From JAGOUU01 sp964609155 (GTDB lineage Bacteria; Pseudomonadota; Gammaproteobacteria; JAGOUU01), in NCBI GenBank assembly GCA_964609155.1, contig CAZSRF010000004.1, forward strand, positions 1 to 64,000: a stretch of 64,000 nucleotides of DNA, in the 5' to 3' direction. A program made the translations under genes and the position numbers. Positions 1 through 8,913 of the stretch are shown here, piece after piece. Every line of letters starts with the position of its first letter. The stretch's first letter is position 1. The notes beneath the pieces are model-generated. The model did no database searches. It saw only the letters and a program-made list of their open reading frames with translations, and was not told the DNA's origin.

Positions 1-4
1 GCCA

Positions 5-23
5 CTTCCCCTAAAAGGGGAAG
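5..23. repeat. Perfect 8-bp stem hairpin
   Basis: CTTCCCCT and AGGGGAAG pair perfectly around a 3-nt AAA loop. There is no T-run after it, so it is not a good intrinsic terminator. It resembles the core of the palindrome at 47698-47717 and may be the end of a dispersed palindromic repeat that starts outside the window. Confidence 0.4.
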
Positions 24-97
24 AAAACAAACTCACTATGGCTGAAGGGTTACGTTAGCCCAAGACAACAGTTAAAAAACCAGTTAAAAAACCAACC

Positions 98-126
98 TTG
101 CTTTTTTTAGTCTCATATATTAGTAT
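98..126 (+). promoter_or_regulatory. Putative sigma70 promoter for the 149-aa orphan
   Basis: TTGCTT (98-103) and TAGTAT (121-126) are separated by 17 bp and lie 35 bp before the ATG at 161. A short direct repeat of GTTAAAAAACCA sits just upstream at 71-93. Assigned by consensus match only. Confidence 0.45.
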
Positions 127-160
127 GAATAGTATATAACTATATAATCGGAAGCAAGTT

Positions 161-610
161 ATGGCTAACCTAGATAGCCTAAACACTAAACAACTATATG
201 ATTTATGTCTTAAAATTATTGATCATAAAGAAAAATCTCATACCTATAGAAGTGAACCTGGTGAACCTGGTGACCCAGGTAAAAAAGTCAAAATGTATCA
301 AGTTAGACCCTTAATGGATACAAGGGATCGAACCTACGAAGCTACTTTACAATATAAAAAAACGTTCGAAGTAAGATCTGAACAACTTCAAAAGCTTGCG
401 AAAGAGCCAGAGGTTGAAGGTAGGATTGCTAGATTTGTCCATGGTCCCGCTGATATTGCAGCTGATATAAGGGAATTTTTAAGGCAGGATGCTAGTGCAC
501 TGATAGAAGTATTAAACAAATCTCAACAGAAATATGAAAAACTCGCTGATGAAGTTCTCGAGGAGGCCAAGCCTCACCATAATCCTGAAAGACGTCCGAG
601 GCATCCTTAA
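161..610 (+). CDS. Orphan 149-aa protein with short collagen-like segment
   Basis: I do not recognise this protein. It starts at an ATG preceded by the purine-rich GGAAGCAAG and has its own promoter-like sequence. It has no signal peptide or membrane segment. Near residues 32-41 there are three Gly-X-Pro triplets (GEPGEPGDPG), encoded by near-repeats of 9 bp. The rest is charged and probably helical, and ends in a basic Pro/Arg tail. It stands alone: the next genes are on the opposite strand and a palindromic repeat follows its stop codon. Ordinary start signals and codon use suggest a real gene. Function is unknown. Confidence 0.6.
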   Translation: MANLDSLNTKQLYDLCLKIIDHKEKSHTYRSEPGEPGDPGKKVKMYQVRPLMDTRDRTYEATLQYKKTFEVRSEQLQKLAKEPEVEGRIARFVHGPADIAADIREFLRQDASALIEVLNKSQQKYEKLADEVLEEAKPHHNPERRPRHP

Positions 611-622
611 GTAATCCAGACC

Positions 623-746
623 TAAAGCCCCCCAACGCTACGCGTTGACCCCCTTTGGAAAAGGGGGTTAGTGTACTTTTTTAATTTCAACTTACCCTCC
701 TTTTCCAAAGGGGGGTGGCTCAAGCTTGCTTGGGCCGGGGGGCTTT
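623..746. repeat. Palindromic repeat element overlapping the DUF559 gene end
   Basis: TAAAGCCCCCC at 623-633 is mirrored by GGGGGGCTTTA near 736-746. Inside, ACCCCCTTTGGAAAAGGGGG (648-667) is mirrored by CCTTTTCCAAAGGGGGGT (698-715). The whole is a roughly 124-bp inverted repeat whose tops also form smaller hairpins. The right arm supplies the last codons and stop of the DUF559 gene, and the element lies just past the end of the gene at 161-610, so it could also stop transcription from both sides. Confidence 0.75.
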
Positions 747-1102
747 ATTCTTACACTAGTCTCATAATATATTTGTTTCACTACATCATCCAAATAATCA
801 AACACTTCATCATTCGAAAACCTAATAGTTTTTATATTGTAAGAACATAGTAATATGTTATCTCGTACTTTATCATTTTCAGCTTGCTCTATTTCGCTAT
901 GTTGCAAGCCGTCTATTTCTATAGCCAATTTTGCTTTATGACTATAGAAATCTAAAATGTATTTATAGATAGTTTTTTGTCTATTAAATGTCACATTTAA
1001 TATCTGTTTTTTTCTGATTCTTTGCCATAATAATAGCTCTGCCTCTGTTTGCTTATTTCTTAAGTCTCGGGCAAGAGGTTTCAAGAGTTTATGGATACTC
1101 AC
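692..1102 (-). CDS. DUF559 (Vsr-like endonuclease fold) protein
   Basis: The segment YILDFYSHKAKLAIEIDG followed by QH matches the DUF559 signature, a small family in the restriction-endonuclease-like/Vsr fold in which the Asp and Glu of this segment form the presumed metal site. Near the N-terminus NKQTEAELLLWQRIRKKQ is also typical of the family. The start is GTG at 1102, sharing its G with the thrB stop (TAGTG), so the two genes are probably translationally coupled. The last residues (PPGPSKLEPPPFGKGG) are encoded by the palindromic repeat and are not part of the fold, so the gene has read into the repeat or been extended by it. Nuclease activity is unproven for most DUF559 members. Confidence 0.85.
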   Translation of the reverse strand: MSIHKLLKPLARDLRNKQTEAELLLWQRIRKKQILNVTFNRQKTIYKYILDFYSHKAKLAIEIDGLQHSEIEQAENDKVRDNILLCSYNIKTIRFSNDEVFDYLDDVVKQIYYETSVRIKPPGPSKLEPPPFGKGG

Positions 1103-2124
1103 TAATTAAACTCCAGAGCTAATTTATTTTCCCTATGAAACAATAATTTTAATTCGTATTCTTTTGGATCTTTTATTGTCTTAAACTCACTTATATTAGG
1201 ATTATAAAAAGCTTTTAATCTTAGCAACCAAAACCTTAGTGCCGCATGACGTAACATAACTTGCCATATTTTTTCGCTTTCACTATTTCTTTTTATTATT
1301 AGATCACCCGTTGTATCTGCAAAATAATTTTTTATTAGCTCTGTATATAAACTTTGTTTTAAAATATGTTTCTGGTGATAATCTAGAGTCCACTCGTTTA
1401 CCACTATGGCAAGATCATACAAATAATAATCTGTGCATGCATAAAAAAAATCTATAATACCGGCTATCTTATCATGATAAAAAATAACATTGTCGCAAAA
1501 CAAATCAGCATGAATGGCACCCGCTGTCAAATGATTAGCTTGCAGTAAATACTCTGAAAAAAGATTATAATTTAATATTAAATATTCTAACTCTTCTTTT
1601 ATTAATAAAAAATGCTCAGCACTTAACAAATCGTCCAAACCCTTAAAAGTCTTAATACACCAACTTAAGCCAGCAGGATTTTTTCTTGTTAAAGAAAAAT
1701 TTTTACTCGCCCGGTGCATTTGGCCAAGAGTTTTTCCAAGTTGCTGACAATGGCTTGTTGATATCTGCGCAGAATTGGATACCACGCTATGACCCTCAAT
1801 AAAAGGTGTAATTAAAACAGTTTTATCTAAAAAAGGAATTGTACTTAAACCACTATGGTTTTTAATAGGAGCAGCAGCATTTATCTTATTATGGGATAAA
1901 TGCTGTGCATAACGAACACAAAAATCTAAACTTTCTGCTCTAAGCTTTTGTTCAACAATAGTTAAAATATAACTCGCTTTATTCCCTAGATGCTCTAATT
2001 CTATTTTATAATTACTATTAGTTGTGCCAGCAATAATAGGTGAATAATCTACCAAATGGCCTAAATCATAGTATGCCAATATGGATTCCAGTTGATTTCT
2101 ATTAATTAAAGTATATACGGCCAT
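1102..2124 (-). CDS. thrB: Homoserine kinase (type II, APH fold)
   Basis: Phosphorylates L-homoserine in threonine synthesis. The 340-aa protein has the aminoglycoside-phosphotransferase fold of the Pseudomonas-type ThrB: H205-A-D207 with N212 form the Brenner motif and IIDF (D225) is the metal-binding DFG equivalent. The N-terminal IAGTTNSNYKI is the nucleotide-loop region usual in this family. It lies divergently next to polA, as in Pseudomonas. No hom or thrC is nearby. The stop overlaps the start of the DUF559 gene. Confidence 0.9.
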   Translation of the reverse strand: MAVYTLINRNQLESILAYYDLGHLVDYSPIIAGTTNSNYKIELEHLGNKASYILTIVEQKLRAESLDFCVRYAQHLSHNKINAAAPIKNHSGLSTIPFLDKTVLITPFIEGHSVVSNSAQISTSHCQQLGKTLGQMHRASKNFSLTRKNPAGLSWCIKTFKGLDDLLSAEHFLLIKEELEYLILNYNLFSEYLLQANHLTAGAIHADLFCDNVIFYHDKIAGIIDFFYACTDYYLYDLAIVVNEWTLDYHQKHILKQSLYTELIKNYFADTTGDLIIKRNSESEKIWQVMLRHAALRFWLLRLKAFYNPNISEFKTIKDPKEYELKLLFHRENKLALEFN

Positions 2125-2260
2125 TTCAGCAACTTAATAATCTTAGTTTTATAAATCATTATGATAAATCGTTATGAATAGCAATACTTATCAATAAATG
2201 GTATATTTTATACGCTTATTAAACAATCAATAAAACAACCATTTCTTATATTTTATCTTT

Positions 2261-5014
2261 ATGACTGCGTCAGTTAACCAGACTTTATATCTTATTGACG
2301 GTTCTTCCTATTTATATCGTGCCTATCATGCGCTACCACCTTTAAATAATAATCATGGAGAACCTACTGGTGCAGTGTTTGGCGTTGCTAACATGATCCG
2401 TAAAATGATTTTGGAACATAAACCTGATTATATAGCCGTTGTTTTTGATGCTAAAGGTAAAAATTTTCGCCATGAGTTATATACTGAATATAAATCTCAT
2501 AGGCCTCCCATGCCCGACGACTTAAGAGTCCAAATAGAACCTTTGCATAAATTAATCACGGCCATGGGAATCCCTCTTATTAGCATCCCTGGTGTAGAAG
2601 CAGACGACGTGATTGCAACTTTAGCAAAACAAGCAGAAAGCCAAGGTTGGTTCACGCGTATCTCAACTATTGATAAAGATATGATGCAATTAGTGAACCC
2701 GCATATCAAAATTTATAATGATATGAATAAAACAGAATACGATGAAAAAGGCGTGCTAGAGAAATTTGGTGTACCTAGTACTAAGATTGTTGATTATTTA
2801 TCTTTAATAGGTGACAAGTCTGACAATATCCCTGGTGTCCCTGGTGTTGGCCCTAAAACAGCAATCAAATGGTTAAATGATTTCGATAACTTAGAAAACT
2901 TAATCGCCAATGCTCATCAGATTACAAACAAAGCTGGGCAAGCACTACGTGATAACGCCCACTACTTGCCACTCTCTAAGCAACTAGTAACTTTAAAAAT
3001 AGATGTAGATCTTGAACTGGGAGTAACCGATCTAAAAAAAAAGCCTACCAATCACTCACCCTTGATCACATTATTAGAAGCTTTAAGCTTCAGATCCTGG
3101 TTGAATGACGAGTTAAAAAATACAGAGAATGCGGATATTACTTCAAATACTACTGTGAATACAAATCAGGACTCAACCTCAGCGTTAGATTCAAATTTAT
3201 CAAACAAAATTATTATTGTTAAAACTCAAGAAGAACTTCAAGATTGTTTTGATATTTTAAAAGCATCTCATACCTTTGCTTTTGATATCTCATACATTGA
3301 TCCGCCATCAGATCCAACGTCTTATTTTAAAGAAGCTGTCGCCTTATCATTTAGCCTTGATACCAATAACACTAGTAATGACAATAAGACAAATCAACAT
3401 TTCTATCTAGACTCTAAACATTTCAGTCTTGCTGATGTATTAGGCAAAACAAAAACACTTTTTGAAGATACAAAAATCACTAAAATAGGTCACAATATTA
3501 AGTATCTTATAAACATTTTAAGTAGTTATCATATTAGTCTTGCTCCCCCGTATCATGACACTATGCTCTTATCTTATGTATCTAACAGCACGGCTAGTAA
3601 ACATGATTTAAATACTCTTGCCTATAATATCTTAGGATACTCAATGGTTAAGTATGAAGATATAGCTGGCAAGGGAATAAAACAAATTAATTTTAATGAT
3701 ATCGAGATTAACAAGGCAGCGAATTATTGTATAGAAAACACTAAAGCCATATTGCAGCTTTATCATTATTTCTATGCTCTATTAGAAAAAGATACTAAGC
3801 TATTAAAATTATATACAGAGATAGAGCTCCCCCTTACTGCGGTGTTAGCAAAAATCGAGCGCAATGGCGTATTGATAGATGCAAGCTTGTTACTAAAACA
3901 AAGTCAAGAAATTGAACAGTCTTTGGTTAACTTATCTAATAGTATTTACAAAGCCACAGACTCTGTTTTTAATATTGATTCGCCAAAGCAATTACAAGAG
4001 ATTTTGTACCAAAAACTAGGATTGCCCTCTCTAGAAAAAACACCGACTGGCCAACCATCAACATCAGAGGCTGTTTTACAAGAGTTAGCTTTAAACTTCC
4101 CTATTGTGACTGATATCTTACAATACCGCAGTTTAAAAAAAATTAAATCCACTTACACAGACAGTTTACCCTTACAAATCGATAAAACCAGTGGTAGAGT
4201 TCATACTTGTTTTCAACAAGCTATTACCTCAACTGGCCGCTTATCATCAACAGATCCCAATCTACAGAATATCCCGATCAAGACTGCTGAGGGCAGAAGA
4301 ATACGACAAGCTTTTATTGCTGCCAAAGATCATAGTTTAATATCCTGTGATTATTCACAAGTAGAGCTACGTATTATGGCACACTTATCTCAAGATAGAA
4401 CTCTGCTACAGGCATTTACTGAAGAACAAGATATCCATACTTTTACGGCAGCAGAAGTTCTTGGTATTAAAAAAGAAGATGTCACTTCAGAACAAAGACG
4501 CTATGCTAAAGCTATTAACTTTGGATTAATTTATGGCATGAGCGCATTTGGCTTAGCCAAACAATTAAATATCGATAGTACTGCAGCCTCGCAATACATT
4601 AAGCTGTATTTCTCACGCTACCCTGGCGTAAAAGATTACATGGAAGACATTGTAAAAATTGCCGCAAAGCAGGGTTACGTTGAAACTATATTTGGCAGAA
4701 GGTTATATCTTCCTCAAATGCAAACTAAAAGCTTTATGCAGCGTAAAGCTTTAGAGCGTTTAGCTATTAATGCACCTATGCAAGGTTCAGCTGCAGATAT
4801 AATTAAAAAAGCGATGATCGCTGTTGAGCAAAAGTTGCCTAATACCGCCAATTTAATTTTACAAGTCCACGATGAATTAATTATAGAAGTCCATAATGAT
4901 TCGTTGGAAATAACAAAAAACATCGTAATTGATGCTATGCAAAGTGCAGCTAAATTATCTGTGCCATTGAAAGTATCTTGCCATATTGGCCATAATTGGG
5001 ATGAAGCCCATTAA
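2261..5014 (+). CDS. polA: DNA polymerase I, proofreading site degenerate
   Basis: The 917-aa protein fills gaps and removes RNA primers in replication and repair. The N-terminal 5' nuclease is intact (YLIDGSSYLYRAYHA; GDKSDNIPGVPGVGPKTA helix-hairpin-helix). The C-terminal polymerase has motif A (DYSQVELRIMAHLSQD), motif B (RRYAKAINFGLIYGMS) and motif C (QVHDELIIE). The middle 3'-5' exonuclease domain keeps D342 (E. coli D355), but the E357 position is Ser344, the D424 position is Leu416 and the D501 position is Asn493, so proofreading is predicted lost. A Ser/Thr/Asn-rich linker lies between the nuclease and exonuclease domains. No strong Shine-Dalgarno precedes the ATG. Followed by convergent engB as in Pseudomonas-type genomes. 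Confidence 0.97.
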   Translation: MTASVNQTLYLIDGSSYLYRAYHALPPLNNNHGEPTGAVFGVANMIRKMILEHKPDYIAVVFDAKGKNFRHELYTEYKSHRPPMPDDLRVQIEPLHKLITAMGIPLISIPGVEADDVIATLAKQAESQGWFTRISTIDKDMMQLVNPHIKIYNDMNKTEYDEKGVLEKFGVPSTKIVDYLSLIGDKSDNIPGVPGVGPKTAIKWLNDFDNLENLIANAHQITNKAGQALRDNAHYLPLSKQLVTLKIDVDLELGVTDLKKKPTNHSPLITLLEALSFRSWLNDELKNTENADITSNTTVNTNQDSTSALDSNLSNKIIIVKTQEELQDCFDILKASHTFAFDISYIDPPSDPTSYFKEAVALSFSLDTNNTSNDNKTNQHFYLDSKHFSLADVLGKTKTLFEDTKITKIGHNIKYLINILSSYHISLAPPYHDTMLLSYVSNSTASKHDLNTLAYNILGYSMVKYEDIAGKGIKQINFNDIEINKAANYCIENTKAILQLYHYFYALLEKDTKLLKLYTEIELPLTAVLAKIERNGVLIDASLLLKQSQEIEQSLVNLSNSIYKATDSVFNIDSPKQLQEILYQKLGLPSLEKTPTGQPSTSEAVLQELALNFPIVTDILQYRSLKKIKSTYTDSLPLQIDKTSGRVHTCFQQAITSTGRLSSTDPNLQNIPIKTAEGRRIRQAFIAAKDHSLISCDYSQVELRIMAHLSQDRTLLQAFTEEQDIHTFTAAEVLGIKKEDVTSEQRRYAKAINFGLIYGMSAFGLAKQLNIDSTAASQYIKLYFSRYPGVKDYMEDIVKIAAKQGYVETIFGRRLYLPQMQTKSFMQRKALERLAINAPMQGSAADIIKKAMIAVEQKLPNTANLILQVHDELIIEVHNDSLEITKNIVIDAMQSAAKLSVPLKVSCHIGHNWDEAH

Positions 5015-5042
5015 GACAGGCAACGTTGTCAGTCATTGAATT

Positions 5043-5651
5043 TTATGTGTCAACGTACCAAGATAGAAGTTTCTCTTGTAACTCGTCTACTCCTAGCTTA
5101 TTGTGTGCTGAAAATAGTTGAACTGTTATACTGTTTTTTAGAGTTTTTATTTCTTTCTTAACATTCAGTATCGTCATTTTTTGTTGACCAAATTTTAACT
5201 TATCAGCTTTAGTCAAAATAATATGCGTAGGAATGTTGCAAGCTTCTGTCCAATGTATAAATTGCCAATCCGATTCTTGTAAAGAATGCCTGCTATCCAT
5301 AACAACCACGATTCCCTTAAGACAGGTTCTTTGTCTTAAATATTGATCAAGCATTGTAGCCCAGTCTTTTTTTACTTGCTCAGGAACTTTCGCATAACCG
5401 TAACCAGGTAAATCTATTAAACGATTTTCAGCGTTTAGGCTAAATACATTAATCAATTGGGTACGCCCAGGAGTTTTACTAGTTCTAGCTAGACCTTTAT
5501 GATTTGTTAGTGCATTTAACGCACTAGATTTGCCAGCATTTGAACGCCCGATAAAGGCAACCTCCGTCCCTTTATCTTTTGGCAACTGTGATAGCTTAGC
5601 TGCACTTAATAAAAACGTTGCTTGGTTAAATTTTAATTCAAATTCATTCAT
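5043..5651 (-). CDS. engB: Ribosome-biogenesis GTPase EngB/YsxC
   Basis: This 202-aa protein has all the GTPase motifs: G1 GRSNAGKSS, G2 TPGRTQ, G3 DLPGYGYAKV and G4 TKADK. EngB (YihA/YsxC) is a TRAFAC GTPase needed for large-subunit assembly. Length and motif spacing are standard. It is convergent with polA, leaving only 28 bp between stop codons, and divergent from the cytochrome c4 gene. Confidence 0.95.
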   Translation of the reverse strand: MNEFELKFNQATFLLSAAKLSQLPKDKGTEVAFIGRSNAGKSSALNALTNHKGLARTSKTPGRTQLINVFSLNAENRLIDLPGYGYAKVPEQVKKDWATMLDQYLRQRTCLKGIVVVMDSRHSLQESDWQFIHWTEACNIPTHIILTKADKLKFGQQKMTILNVKKEIKTLKNSITVQLFSAHNKLGVDELQEKLLSWYVDT

Positions 5652-5733
5652 ATATTATTAAAAAACAACTTCACCTGAAGCACAAGTTATGTTATTTTTG
5701 ATAGCGTTTTATACAATTAGCGGTGATCTAAGC

Positions 5734-6396
5734 ATGATGTTAAAAAAAACAAATTATACTATAACTACTTACTTCTTTACAATTCTAGCTTTTTTATCTT
5801 TCTATCTTTTAGGTATTTCTGCTTTTGCTAAAGGAGATCCGCAAGCTGGTAGAGAAAAATCAACAAGTTGTACAACGTGTCATGGCGCTGATGGTAATAG
5901 TGTTCTACAAACTTACCCAAAGTTAGCTGGACAGCATGACAATTATTTGCTGAAAACCTTATTAGCATACCAAGCCTTAAGTACTCCGGAAAGCAGTAAG
6001 GCAACACATAAATCTGCTACGGCTGGGATCATGAATGCACAGGTAGCGCAATTGTCGTTGCAGGATCTTGAAGACTTAGCAGCCTACTATAGTACTCAAA
6101 ACCTCATGATCGGCGAAGCAAGCTCTCAGAACTATGATCTTGGCAGAAAATTATACTTAGGCGGTGATCTAGATAGAGGGATCCCTGCTTGCGCCGCTTG
6201 CCACAGTCCTAGCGGCACTGGTAACTATTCGGCCAAGTTTCCTAAACTCTCTGGTCAACAAAGTGAATACATTAAAGCTCAATTATTATCATTTAAAACT
6301 GATGAACGCATTAATGACATGATGCAAGTGATTGCTAAAAAGCTTAACGACGAAGATATGGCTGCTGTCAGTAATTATATTGTTGGTTTACATTAA
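5734..6396 (+). CDS. Dihaem cytochrome c4
   Basis: Exported electron carrier delivering electrons to terminal oxidases. A Lys-rich start and hydrophobic stretch (FFTILAFLSFYLLGISAFA) form a signal peptide with likely cleavage after AFA. Two CXXCH haem sites follow, CTTCH near the N-terminus of the mature protein and CAACH in the second half, each with a downstream Met ligand candidate, giving the internally duplicated c4 layout. I chose the ATG at 5734 because it leaves a normal signal peptide; an upstream in-frame ATG at 5689 would add 15 residues and overlaps the engB promoter region. The engB-c4-dsbA neighbourhood is conserved in pseudomonads. Confidence 0.88.
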   Translation: MMLKKTNYTITTYFFTILAFLSFYLLGISAFAKGDPQAGREKSTSCTTCHGADGNSVLQTYPKLAGQHDNYLLKTLLAYQALSTPESSKATHKSATAGIMNAQVAQLSLQDLEDLAAYYSTQNLMIGEASSQNYDLGRKLYLGGDLDRGIPACAACHSPSGTGNYSAKFPKLSGQQSEYIKAQLLSFKTDERINDMMQVIAKKLNDEDMAAVSNYIVGLH

Positions 6397-6495
6397 ATTA
6401 TGTTTGTAAAGATAAATTAAAATAAGTTTGATATAGTTATACTTATTGTTCTATAAAATATCTTACGACGTTAAAAAACATCAAAGGAATATGAC

Positions 6496-7314
6496 ATGCA
6501 ATCCATTTTTAAGAAACCTGTTAGAACTTCAGCTACAATATTAATTTTTAGTTTAATTACTCATGGGTGTGATGGTTCTCCTTATAAACCGACAGCAGCA
6601 TCTACAACCCAAACTATTTCCCAGCCGTTAAAAGTAGCACAAAATAATGCATTAACAGCACCAAATACAACTGCTAGTACTTCTTCTAGCTTACTGTTTA
6701 ACCGTGACTACAGTGCGACCCCTGAAATTGCAAAAAATGATTCAACTGTTGCTGAATACTATACTGCTAATAAACTATGTTCTCAGCCAACTGTCATAGA
6801 GTTTTTTAGTTATGGCTGTCATGGGTGCGCAAGTGCAGATCCAAACTTTCAAAACTGGCTAAAATCCAAACCTAAAGACGTACAATTTAAACGTATACCG
6901 GTTGTTTTTAATCAAGCTTGGGATATGTTAGCAAGAATTTATTACACAAATGAACAATTTGGTATTGAAGAGCAACTACATCCTGAATTATTTGCATGGT
7001 TCTCGGCTAACCCAAGAATCCTAACGCCTGATGATGTTAAAGCATATATTACAGATGCTCTTGCAAAAAAACCACAACTTGCTCAAAAAGTTACTATCGA
7101 AAATTACATGAATGTTTTAAATTCAAACGCTTTAAATGCTAAGATTAGCAATGGCATGCGAATGTTTACTGCTTATGGCTTACTTTCTACACCTAGTGTT
7201 GCAATAAATAATCAATACACTGTTACTGTTAATCAAGCTGGTACTTTAGATAAATTAATGACAACAATTACTGAGCTGGCTAATGGTGCAACTAACTGTA
7301 AACAAACCGTATAG
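6496..7314 (+). CDS. dsbA: DsbA-like periplasmic thiol:disulfide oxidoreductase with CHGC site
   Basis: The 272-aa protein has a hydrophobic N-terminus ending at Cys25 (ITHGC, an imperfect lipobox), then a long Ser/Thr/Ala/Gln-rich linker to about residue 85, then a thioredoxin-fold DsbA domain. The active site FFSYGCHGC (C108-C111) occupies the usual DsbA place, but the pair between the cysteines is His-Gly, not Pro-His. The cis-proline loop is present (STPSVAINNQY). A good RBS (AAAGGA) precedes the ATG. The position after cytochrome c4 is the usual dsbA site in related genomes. It would form disulfides in exported proteins, such as the Cys-rich pair at 52-54 kb. Membrane anchoring as a lipoprotein is possible but uncertain. 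Confidence 0.85.
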   Translation: MQSIFKKPVRTSATILIFSLITHGCDGSPYKPTAASTTQTISQPLKVAQNNALTAPNTTASTSSSLLFNRDYSATPEIAKNDSTVAEYYTANKLCSQPTVIEFFSYGCHGCASADPNFQNWLKSKPKDVQFKRIPVVFNQAWDMLARIYYTNEQFGIEEQLHPELFAWFSANPRILTPDDVKAYITDALAKKPQLAQKVTIENYMNVLNSNALNAKISNGMRMFTAYGLLSTPSVAINNQYTVTVNQAGTLDKLMTTITELANGATNCKQTV

Positions 7315-7330
7315 TGCACCATAATTGAGA

Positions 7331-7363
7331 AAGCGACTGTCTGTACCAACGGTCGCTTTTTTT
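7331..7363 (+). terminator. Intrinsic terminator after dsbA
   Basis: AAGCGAC pairs with GTCGCTT around a 15-nt loop and is followed by a run of seven T. It stands between convergent dsbA and the M28 peptidase gene. Confidence 0.8.
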
Positions 7364-7365
7364 CT

Positions 7366-8694
7366 CTACACTTCAACTGCCTTATCTACTACATAAGCTA
7401 AAGCAAGCTTTGTTAAATTAACTAGATTATCAAAACTTAACTTTTCAACAGTATCTTGATCCGTATGCAAGTAAGGATTGATGTCATCAAACGCAGACTC
7501 TGCAGGTGCTGCCGCTACAAAGCCACCTTGTGTCCAGCTAGCATGATCGCTGCACGCATAACCACATTTGGTGTAAGCAACTTGCACATCCAAGTGATTC
7601 TTAGCTAAATTAGCTACATAATCAGTAAAATTAGCATCAACATAATCACTTAAAAACCACATTGTAGAATCTTCTGGGTTAGCTCTTCTACCTACGGTAT
7701 CAAAGTGCAACACAGAATCAAATTTCATTTTCTTAGTCTTCATCGTTCTAACAACTTGTTTAGAACCAACCAAGCCCACTTCCTCAGCGGCATACCAGAT
7801 AAAATAAACTGGTCTATTGAATTTCTGATCAGAGCCTAAGAGTACACGAGCAGTTTCTAAGACCACCATGGAGCCTGAACCATCATCATCAGCACCAGGC
7901 ATACGTCTACCACCTAGTGTGTCCATATGAGCACTTATAACTATAGGTTCACCTGGCAAATTCTTGCCTAATACAGCAACAACTGAGGGTTGTAGATAAC
8001 CTCGGCTCGTTGTTGGGATATAGTAAACGGTGAAGTCTTCTTCTGGTTTGTTATATGTTCTTGCGAGTTCGTCCATCCAATTTTTTACTTGATCTGCAGC
8101 TTCCACCCCATAACTGGTATTAGCGCCACGATTAAAATTAGCAGTAAATAGATCTAAGCTAGTTTGTATGCGTTCTCTTTGAACACTGTTAAATAATTTA
8201 ACTCTGGCTTCCGTTTTATTAGGATCCTCTACATTTGTTAAAAGAGTAGTTTCAGAAAATACTTTTTTATCTGCAATGTCTTTATCAACCTGTTCCAGAT
8301 ATTTATAAAGAAAAGCTTCGTAGTCTGAAGAGACAGCATAACTTACATTGGATTGAGTAGCATAATCCTCCCAGTCATCACTAACATTAACAAATTGTCC
8401 ACAATCTTTTGTATATTGTTTCTGAGCTTTTATTTGAAGTAATTGCTCCCACCAATATTTTTGTTCTACAGAGAATAAAACAAGCTCTTTATCAGCACTA
8501 TAAGCCATTTGCTTGTATTCAAAATTGTTTTTTTCGACAAAACATTTCTTTGCTAACAACATTTCATTTGTACCGGCAAGTCCTACGGACATGCTAGCAA
8601 TAAATAATAACGTACTACCTGTTAGTAAATTTAGTAAATTACGTTTAAATGAGAGAGCTGGGTGGATCGTTTTTTGAACATTATAATCAGCCAT
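7366..8694 (-). CDS. Secreted M28-family zinc aminopeptidase
   Basis: The 442-aa protein has an N-terminal hydrophobic segment (LLTGSTLLFIASMSVGLAG) read as a signal peptide, then a pro-region, then an M28 domain. Visible di-zinc ligands are the His and Asp of ISAHMDT, the bridging Asp of PGADDDGSG, the Glu pair in WYAAEEVG, the Asp in LHFDTVGR and the His in YLHTDQDT. Two cysteines in KCGYACSDH could make a disulfide, as in Vibrio leucyl aminopeptidase. Its likely job is trimming N-terminal residues from extracellular peptides. It is a single-gene unit, with the tRNA-Arg gene just upstream on the same strand. Confidence 0.9.
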   Translation of the reverse strand: MADYNVQKTIHPALSFKRNLLNLLTGSTLLFIASMSVGLAGTNEMLLAKKCFVEKNNFEYKQMAYSADKELVLFSVEQKYWWEQLLQIKAQKQYTKDCGQFVNVSDDWEDYATQSNVSYAVSSDYEAFLYKYLEQVDKDIADKKVFSETTLLTNVEDPNKTEARVKLFNSVQRERIQTSLDLFTANFNRGANTSYGVEAADQVKNWMDELARTYNKPEEDFTVYYIPTTSRGYLQPSVVAVLGKNLPGEPIVISAHMDTLGGRRMPGADDDGSGSMVVLETARVLLGSDQKFNRPVYFIWYAAEEVGLVGSKQVVRTMKTKKMKFDSVLHFDTVGRRANPEDSTMWFLSDYVDANFTDYVANLAKNHLDVQVAYTKCGYACSDHASWTQGGFVAAAPAESAFDDINPYLHTDQDTVEKLSFDNLVNLTKLALAYVVDKAVEV

Positions 8695-8737
8695 AAATTA
8701 CTCCTTAATATTAGCTTATTATCTATACAGTTAGCTT

Positions 8738-8811
<74 letters not shown>

Positions 8812-8820
8812 CGCTCTTGG

Positions 8821-8850
8821 ATTATACTACACTATAATTTCTAATTCCAA
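8821..8850 (-). promoter_or_regulatory. Putative promoter of tRNA-Arg
   Basis: On the minus strand TTGGAA (8850-8845) and TATAAT (8826-8821) are 18 bp apart, 9 bp before the mature tRNA 5' end. The -10 box is a perfect match. Confidence 0.55.
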
Positions 8851-8913
8851 AAAATGTGGCAAATGCAGCTAATGTTGCTATAAAGCCCCCAAAACCAATC
8901 CTTTGTATATCTG

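Noticed and set aside
4999..5036. Terminator hairpin after polA
   Set aside because: GGCAACGTTGTC forms only a weak imperfect stem without a T-run.
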